Source: Clostridia bacterium (lineage in GTDB: Bacteria; Bacillota; Clostridia; Oscillospirales; Butyricicoccaceae). From it: a stretch of 10,243 nt of DNA. A program made the translations under genes and the position numbers. This document shows, piece after piece, positions 5,977-10,243 of the stretch. How positions within the stretch are numbered: the first letter of the stretch is position 1; the number at the start of each line of letters is the position of its first letter. The stretch is from contig JAFYNW010000153.1 of assembly GCA_017547995.1 (NCBI GenBank), forward strand, positions 1 through 10,243. Reading direction: 5' to 3'. The notes beneath the pieces are model-generated. The model did no database searches. It saw nothing but the letters and a program-made list of their open reading frames with translations, and was not told the DNA's origin.

Positions 5977-6773
5977 AAGACATCACTTTAGGACAGTTTT
6001 TCCCGGGTAATACCTTCATGCACAAGCTCGACCCACGCGTAAAGCTGGTCGTCTGCTTTGTATTTATTATCGTTCTCTTTATTACAGAAAATCTGGCGGC
6101 ATACGCTCTTGCGGCACTCTTCATCATTCTCGGTGTGAAAGTCAGCAAGACAAGCCCAAAAATGCTGCTCAAGAGCCTCAAGCCTATCATGTTCCTTGTG
6201 CTTTTCACAAGTATTCTCAATATTTTCTATATTGAAGGCGAGGTTCTCGTCCGTTTCTGGATTCTCAAGGTTACAAAGGAAGGTCTGATGACGGCATTCT
6301 ATATGACTTCACGTATCATTATGCTGGTCTGCGCTACTTCCCTTCTTATGTACACAACAAGCCCAATTTCGCTGACAGATGCTCTCGAGCATCTTCTTGC
6401 ACCGCTCAACAAGGTGAAATTCCCTGTTCACGAGTTTTCCATGATGATGACTATCGCGATGCGCTTCATCCCTACTCTCATCGAGGAAACAGACAAGATT
6501 ATGGCGGCGCAGAAGGCACGTGGCGCTGACTTTGAATCGGGCAACATCTTCGCAAGAGCAAAGGCTCTTATCCCAATTCTCGTTCCGCTTTTCGTATCCT
6601 CATTCAGACGCGCTGACGAGCTGGCAACGGCTATGGAATGTCGTCTTTATCAGGGCGGCGAGGGCAGAACAAGACTCAACGTACTTAAACTTACAAAATA
6701 CGACTACGTGTTTATGGTATTCTCTGCTATAAGCTTCGTACTTATGATATTGCTTAACGTGGTGGGTATATGA
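5970..6773 (+). CDS. ecfT: ECF transporter transmembrane subunit EcfT
   Basis: This is the membrane scaffold that joins the EcfA1/A2 ATPases to the substrate-binding S component. It is 267 aa with hydrophobic segments at about 25-38, 43-56, 70-88, 112-130 and 244-265. The N-terminus GQFFPGNTFMHKLDPRVKL is the standard EcfT opening. The first coupling motif AQKARG is at 180-185. The second, AMECRLYQGGEGRT (221-234), corresponds to the usual AMEARxYRGGEGRT but has Cys in place of the Ala of the Ala-Arg pair. The gene starts at ATG 5970 inside the end of ecfA2, after GGGGG, and ends in a 4-nt ATGA overlap with truA. With no S component beside it, it belongs to a shared, group II ECF system. Confidence 0.95.
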   Translation: MLKDITLGQFFPGNTFMHKLDPRVKLVVCFVFIIVLFITENLAAYALAALFIILGVKVSKTSPKMLLKSLKPIMFLVLFTSILNIFYIEGEVLVRFWILKVTKEGLMTAFYMTSRIIMLVCATSLLMYTTSPISLTDALEHLLAPLNKVKFPVHEFSMMMTIAMRFIPTLIEETDKIMAAQKARGADFESGNIFARAKALIPILVPLFVSSFRRADELATAMECRLYQGGEGRTRLNVLKLTKYDYVFMVFSAISFVLMILLNVVGI

Positions 6774-7540
6774 AAAATATAGCTCTTACACTTTCATACT
6801 GCGGTACTAATTATCACGGCTGGCAGCGTCAGGACGGTCTGCCAACTGTTCAGGGCACGCTCGAAAAGATTATCGAGCGTCAGACTAAGGTATATTCCCC
6901 CCTTTCCGGCTGCGGAAGAACCGACCGCTCTGTTCACGCCAATACGTACTGCGCGAACTTCAAAAGCGACACTTCCATTCCTATGGACAAGCTTCCCCTT
7001 GCACTCAACGCTGTGCTTCCGAAGGACATCGTTGTAAAGGAAGCGAAAATCGTGGACGATGATTTTGACGCAAGATTCTCCTGCGTCGCAAAGGAATACA
7101 CCTACGTATTCTATAACGACCAGTTTCCGTCCCCATTCGACGAGCACAGAGCCTTCCATATCATCAAGCCTCTCGACGTTGGGGCTATGAGAGAGGGCGC
7201 TCAGCACTTTGTCGGCAGACAGGACTTTGCCGCTGTCAAGAATGAAGGCACTCCTGTTTCCTCGACTGTGCGCGAAATCTTCTACTGCGACGTGCGACGC
7301 GAAGGCAAATACGTCTTCGTCAGCGTTTGCGGTGACGGTTTCTTATATAATATGGTGCGCAATATTGCAGGCAACCTCTGGTACGTCGGCCACGGCAAGT
7401 TTGCGCCAGGCGACATCAGACGCATTCTCGACAGCTGCGACAGATGCGAGGGCGGACCAACTGCACCGCCTCAGGGTCTTTACATGACCAGACTTTTTTA
7501 TGACAAAGAGGAGTTTTCACAGTGGATGAAATCAAGGTAA
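6770..7540 (+). CDS. truA: tRNA pseudouridine(38-40) synthase TruA
   Basis: TruA isomerises uridine to pseudouridine at positions 38-40 of the tRNA anticodon arm. The protein is 256 aa, with the typical N-terminus ALTLSYCGTNYHGWQRQ. The catalytic aspartate is D52 in GCGRTDRSVHA (48-57), where most relatives read TDAGVHA. Other conserved stretches are FDARFSCVAKEYTYVFYN (about 100-117), the central HFVGRQDFAAVKNEG (about 145-159), FLYNMVRNIAGNLWYVG (about 195-211) and the C-terminal APPQGLYM. It overlaps ecfT by 4 nt (ATGA) with GGTGGG as ribosome binding site, and overlaps the next gene by 19 nt. truA behind ecfT is a conserved Firmicutes arrangement without a known functional link. Confidence 0.96.
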   Translation: MKNIALTLSYCGTNYHGWQRQDGLPTVQGTLEKIIERQTKVYSPLSGCGRTDRSVHANTYCANFKSDTSIPMDKLPLALNAVLPKDIVVKEAKIVDDDFDARFSCVAKEYTYVFYNDQFPSPFDEHRAFHIIKPLDVGAMREGAQHFVGRQDFAAVKNEGTPVSSTVREIFYCDVRREGKYVFVSVCGDGFLYNMVRNIAGNLWYVGHGKFAPGDIRRILDSCDRCEGGPTAPPQGLYMTRLFYDKEEFSQWMKSR

Positions 7541-8667
7541 AAGCAAGAGACAGCAGACTTTTAGTTGTCACTGTACTGCAGAAGATTTTCGGGTACAGTA
7601 TTTTTCTCATGCTCATTTACTGCTTCATCACCTATCGTGAAGACATAAATATGCTCAATTTCTACCGCATCATGTCATATTTTGACACAGATGCATCTGT
7701 GAGCGAAAACTTCACAGGCTATACCTTTGAAGTGGGTATCGACAGCGTACACGCCCCTTTCGGCGGCGGTCTTGTTGTGCTCAACAAGGACAGCCTGAAA
7801 ATCATCAACGCGGCAGGTCTTGAGGACCTTTCCGAGCAGCTCAAATATTCCTCCCCTCAGCTTATCACAGGGGACAAGCGAATCGTTGCCTACGATAAGG
7901 GCGGCAATGAAATCAGTATCTTCGGCTCGTATGCACTTCTTAAACAGCTTGTGGAAGAAAATCCTGTGCTGTGGTGCAATATGAACAAGCAGGGCGACCT
8001 TCTCGTGCTTCTCGAGGAGTCGGGCTACAAGGGCTCCGTCAAGCTTTATTCGGAGGACTCCAAGCAGAAATTCCAGTGGTCCTCTTCGGAATATTATATC
8101 ATCTCGGGCTGTATAAATAGTGACGGGGAAACAATTTCCCTGCTCTGCACAGGCGGTAATCCGCGTAAAACCTTTATCCGCACATATAATATCCATAATG
8201 AAGAGCCTCTGTACGAAATCGACCTTGGCTCGGCTATCTTCTATTCGATGGAATATGACAACAACGATATGCTTTCGGTCATTATGGAAAACGGACTCTG
8301 TTCCTACGATGAGAATGGCAAGGAGATTTACTCCTATGATTACTCTGCCGGCGCACTCAGATGCTATTCCCACAACAACGGCGAAATGCCTCTGCTCAGC
8401 CTTGTCACACCTTCAGGCAAATATAAGGCTGTCTGCGTAAACAACGGCGAAGTCGTATCAAGCTTTGAAACAGACGAGGAAATCAACGGCCTTTTCTATG
8501 AAACGGGCACACTTTCCGTCCTGACAAACGAAAATGCCATCCTCTATGACAGCGTGAGCGATTCTCTCACGACCTACAACGTCATCTCGGGCAAGAGCAT
8601 TTCAAAGCGTGTTGACGGCAGCTATCTCATCATTTTCTCCGACCGTGCGGAAGTTCTCGGCAAATAA
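7522..8667 (+). CDS. DUF5711-like membrane-anchored protein of unknown function
   Basis: This is a 381-aa protein with a short basic cytoplasmic N-terminus (residues 1-15: MDEIKVKARDSRLLV), one hydrophobic segment at about 17-37, and a long extracytoplasmic domain. That domain is made of repeated short beta-strand units of the type hydrophobic-strand, turn with Asp/Asn/Gly, strand (for example LVVLNKDSLKIINAAG, ISLLCTGGNPRK, ILYDSVSDSLTTYN), suggesting a beta-propeller. No catalytic motif, signal-peptidase site or LPXTG is visible. It resembles clostridial proteins annotated DUF5711; this is recognition by style, not a search result. The start is GTG 7522, supported by AGAGGAG (7507-7513) 8 nt upstream. 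It overlaps truA by 19 nt, and cvpA follows after 10 nt. A sensory or scaffold role at the envelope is possible but unproven. Confidence 0.75.
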   Translation: MDEIKVKARDSRLLVVTVLQKIFGYSIFLMLIYCFITYREDINMLNFYRIMSYFDTDASVSENFTGYTFEVGIDSVHAPFGGGLVVLNKDSLKIINAAGLEDLSEQLKYSSPQLITGDKRIVAYDKGGNEISIFGSYALLKQLVEENPVLWCNMNKQGDLLVLLEESGYKGSVKLYSEDSKQKFQWSSSEYYIISGCINSDGETISLLCTGGNPRKTFIRTYNIHNEEPLYEIDLGSAIFYSMEYDNNDMLSVIMENGLCSYDENGKEIYSYDYSAGALRCYSHNNGEMPLLSLVTPSGKYKAVCVNNGEVVSSFETDEEINGLFYETGTLSVLTNENAILYDSVSDSLTTYNVISGKSISKRVDGSYLIIFSDRAEVLGK

Positions 8668-8677
8668 CGAGGTTAAA

Positions 8678-9271
8678 ATGGAAAATTATTTTGTAGATAT
8701 AGCCATCGTGGCTGTAATATTATTATGCGCTGCAATCGGGCGTAAAAACGGCATTATGGGCGGCATTATCAATATTGCCTCCTCGCTTATCGCCCTTTAC
8801 GCAGGACGCAGATTCACAGGACAGGTTGCCCCATACGTGGGCAGAGTTGTTTCTCCGGTTATGAAGAAAATCGTTGAGGCTCAGCCTGAAAAGTACGTTG
8901 CAAAGTACGTCCCTGATGAAAAACTTGCGGATTTCGCCCGTCTTGCCCTTGAAAACAACAAGGACGTGCTCGATCTGCTTATTGAAGAATTAACAATTAT
9001 GTCACAGAGCGTTATTGCATTTTCTGTGATTTTTGTTATAATGTTAATCACATCCAATATATGTCTCAGGTTCCTCAGCATGAATCTTCCGCTTATCGGA
9101 ACTGTAAACAAGACGCTTGGAATGCTTTTCGGTGGTTTCACAGGAGTCATCCTCGTTATGATTCTCTTCTCTGCAATCACCAACTATATCGAAACTGAAC
9201 AAACTTACATCACACTTTTACCTTACTTTGAAAACAGCTATTTTGCTCAGTTCTTCTTAAAAAATATCTAA
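8678..9271 (+). CDS. CvpA family membrane protein
   Basis: This is a 197-aa integral membrane protein. The N-terminus FVDIAIVAVILLCAAIGRKNGIMGG and the later segment VNKTLGMLFGGFTGVILVMILFSAI are the two hallmark Gly-containing helices of the CvpA/colicin V production family. Further hydrophobic segments lie at about 24-40 and 108-128, separated by a charged soluble loop (about 55-105). The family takes its name from a gene needed for colicin V production in E. coli, but its molecular function remains uncertain. ATG 8678 is chosen because GAGG (8669-8672) is correctly placed. An upstream in-frame ATG at 8609 would extend into the preceding gene and adds only non-family residues. It sits 10 nt behind the DUF5711-like gene and 21 nt before pgsA. 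Confidence 0.85.
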   Translation: MENYFVDIAIVAVILLCAAIGRKNGIMGGIINIASSLIALYAGRRFTGQVAPYVGRVVSPVMKKIVEAQPEKYVAKYVPDEKLADFARLALENNKDVLDLLIEELTIMSQSVIAFSVIFVIMLITSNICLRFLSMNLPLIGTVNKTLGMLFGGFTGVILVMILFSAITNYIETEQTYITLLPYFENSYFAQFFLKNI

Positions 9272-9292
9272 CTATCTATAAGGAGACAAGTA

Positions 9293-9853
9293 ATGAACAT
9301 CCCTAACGCAATCTCAACATTCAGACTTTTTCTTGTGCCTGTATTCGCTCTTGTTTATTTTTCGGGCAATGACAACGCATCGCTCTATGCATTTTTAGTC
9401 TTTGCTGTTGCAGGCTTTTCCGATATTCTCGACGGCTACATCGCAAGAAAGTTCAATATGGTGACAAAGCTCGGCCGTATCATCGACCCGCTTGCCGACA
9501 AGCTTATGGTTTTCACAGCCCTTGTCTGCACAGCTATCACAGGCAATATCCCTGCCATCTTCCCTGTCCTCTATCTCATCAAGGAGGGCTGGCAGGTTTT
9601 CCAGACATTCCGCCTTGCAGATAAAATCGATGACGTGCCTCCTGCAAACTTCTGGGGCAAGGGTGGCACTTTCCTCTTCTACGTAGCCATCACTATGGGC
9701 GTGCTCATGCCTCAGTATGACACTGCTGTTTTCATCGTGCTCTGCATGGCTGTCCTCTTCTCTGTAATCGCATATTTCACCTATCGCGAACGCGGAAAGA
9801 GACTTGTCGATGCAATCGAAAGGGCAAAAGAATCTACCGAGGGAGGTAACTAA
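9293..9853 (+). CDS. pgsA: CDP-diacylglycerol-glycerol-3-phosphate 3-phosphatidyltransferase
   Basis: PgsA makes phosphatidylglycerophosphate from CDP-diacylglycerol and glycerol-3-phosphate, the committed step to phosphatidylglycerol and cardiolipin, in the membrane. The CDP-alcohol phosphotransferase signature is complete: D44, D47-G48, A51-R52, G61, D65 and D69 (D-x2-DG-x2-AR-x8-G-x3-D-x3-D). The N-terminus MNIPNAISTFRLFLVPVF is typical of PgsA, and about five hydrophobic helices span the 186 aa. A strong AGGAGA (9281-9286) precedes ATG 9293. A related enzyme of the same family with another head group cannot be excluded, but length and N-terminus favour PgsA. The end of the gene carries GGGAGGT, which serves the next gene. 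Confidence 0.92.
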   Translation: MNIPNAISTFRLFLVPVFALVYFSGNDNASLYAFLVFAVAGFSDILDGYIARKFNMVTKLGRIIDPLADKLMVFTALVCTAITGNIPAIFPVLYLIKEGWQVFQTFRLADKIDDVPPANFWGKGGTFLFYVAITMGVLMPQYDTAVFIVLCMAVLFSVIAYFTYRERGKRLVDAIERAKESTEGGN

Positions 9854-9855
9854 TT

Positions 9856-10243
9856 TTGGAAATGCCGCTTTGCTCCCGATGCAAGAAAAATCTTGCAGTT
9901 GTGTTTATCACAAAAATGGAAAACGGGGTTACTACAAACGAAGGACTCTGCCTTAAGTGCGCTAAAGAGCTTGGCATCAGTCCTATCAATGATATGATGA
10001 AGAAAATGGGTATCACCGAGGCAGACCTTGAAAACCTCGAGGATATCGCTGCGAATATGCCGCCTGAAGCTATGGGCTTCCTTGAAGGTATGTTCAATAA
10101 AAATAATGAGGACGATGACGACGATGGCGAATCCATGTCCCAGACTCCTGCTATGCCTTTTATGAGCGGTGTTATGCCTGAAAACGCTGACTCCGACGAA
10201 AAGGGCGACGAAAAAGACGAAAAGAAGAAAAAGAAGAAGAAAA
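9856..10243 (+). CDS. Clp-type AAA+ ATPase, N-terminal zinc-finger region (partial, runs off the window)
   Basis: An open frame of about 129 codons starts at TTG 9856 and continues past the window end. GGGAGGT (9841-9847), inside the end of pgsA, is 8 nt from the TTG but 14 nt from the in-frame ATG at 9862, so TTG is preferred. The first 36 residues form a treble-clef-like zinc finger, C6-x2-C9 ... C32-x2-C35 (PLCSRCKKNLAVVFITK ... GLCLKCAKELG). A short helical domain (ISPINDMMKKMGITEADLENLEDIA) follows. Next comes a Met/Pro-rich, strongly acidic stretch and a run of lysines at the edge. The pattern matches the N-terminus of ClpE/ClpC-like ATPases of Clostridia that feed substrates to ClpP. 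The AAA modules themselves are outside the window, so this name is an inference. Confidence 0.65.
   Translation, partial: MEMPLCSRCKKNLAVVFITKMENGVTTNEGLCLKCAKELGISPINDMMKKMGITEADLENLEDIAANMPPEAMGFLEGMFNKNNEDDDDDGESMSQTPAMPFMSGVMPENADSDEKGDEKDEKKKKKKK

Noticed and set aside
7675..8373. 232-codon open frame on the minus strand
   Set aside because: It is a shadow of the DUF5711-like gene, opposite a frame with a proper start, ribosome binding site and operon spacing.
8609..8677. Longer start for the CvpA-family gene
   Set aside because: It would overlap the preceding gene by 59 nt and adds residues without family character. ATG 8678 has a well-placed GAGG.

Overview
The window looks like a chromosomal housekeeping stretch from a Gram-positive anaerobe of the Clostridia, most likely the Ruminococcus/Oscillospirales side. 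The reasons are a long Bacillus/Clostridium-type SRP RNA with an Alu domain, the Firmicutes order SRP RNA-dnaX-ebfC-recR, the Firmicutes order ecfA1-ecfA2-ecfT-truA, strong AGGAGG-type ribosome binding sites, TTG and GTG starts, and a DUF5711-like protein of the kind annotated in clostridia. Codon use looks uniform throughout. I see no insertion sequence, CRISPR array, phage gene or integration scar. The placement is inferred from gene order and sequence style, not from a database search.

Left edge (1-300): a minus-strand tRNA-His(GTG) with encoded CCA and G-1 is driven by a consensus promoter that diverges from the SRP RNA promoter. About 20 bp separate the two -35 boxes.

Replication/repair block (299-4203): the SRP RNA (ffs), closed by a perfect 20-bp terminal helix, is followed after about 22 nt by dnaX (clamp-loader tau/gamma), then a 115-bp gap holding a two-hairpin repeat-like element, ebfC (nucleoid-associated protein), recR (recombination mediator) and a class I SAM-dependent methyltransferase. 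No terminator or separate promoter is visible between the SRP RNA and dnaX, so the RNA and the mRNA are probably made together and separated by processing.

Transport/RNA-modification block (4204-7540): an 81-bp leader with two small hairpins precedes ecfA1, ecfA2 and ecfT. These encode the shared energising module of a group II ECF vitamin/metal transporter, and no substrate-binding S component is present. truA (tRNA pseudouridine synthase) is translationally coupled behind ecfT.

Envelope/proteostasis block (7522-10243): a DUF5711-like, membrane-anchored, probably propeller-like protein of unknown function, a CvpA-family membrane protein, pgsA (phosphatidylglycerophosphate synthase), and the first ~129 codons of a Clp-type AAA+ ATPase with an N-terminal CxxC/CxxC zinc finger, cut by the window edge.

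From dnaX to the end all genes lie on the plus strand with gaps or overlaps from -19 to +21 nt, except the two gaps of 115 and 81 nt. I see ordinary core genes and no convincing novel multi-gene system. The points most worth a second look are the DUF5711-CvpA-PgsA grouping, the SRP RNA/dnaX junction, the stand-alone methyltransferase without a visible m5C cysteine, and the zinc-finger Clp N-terminus.
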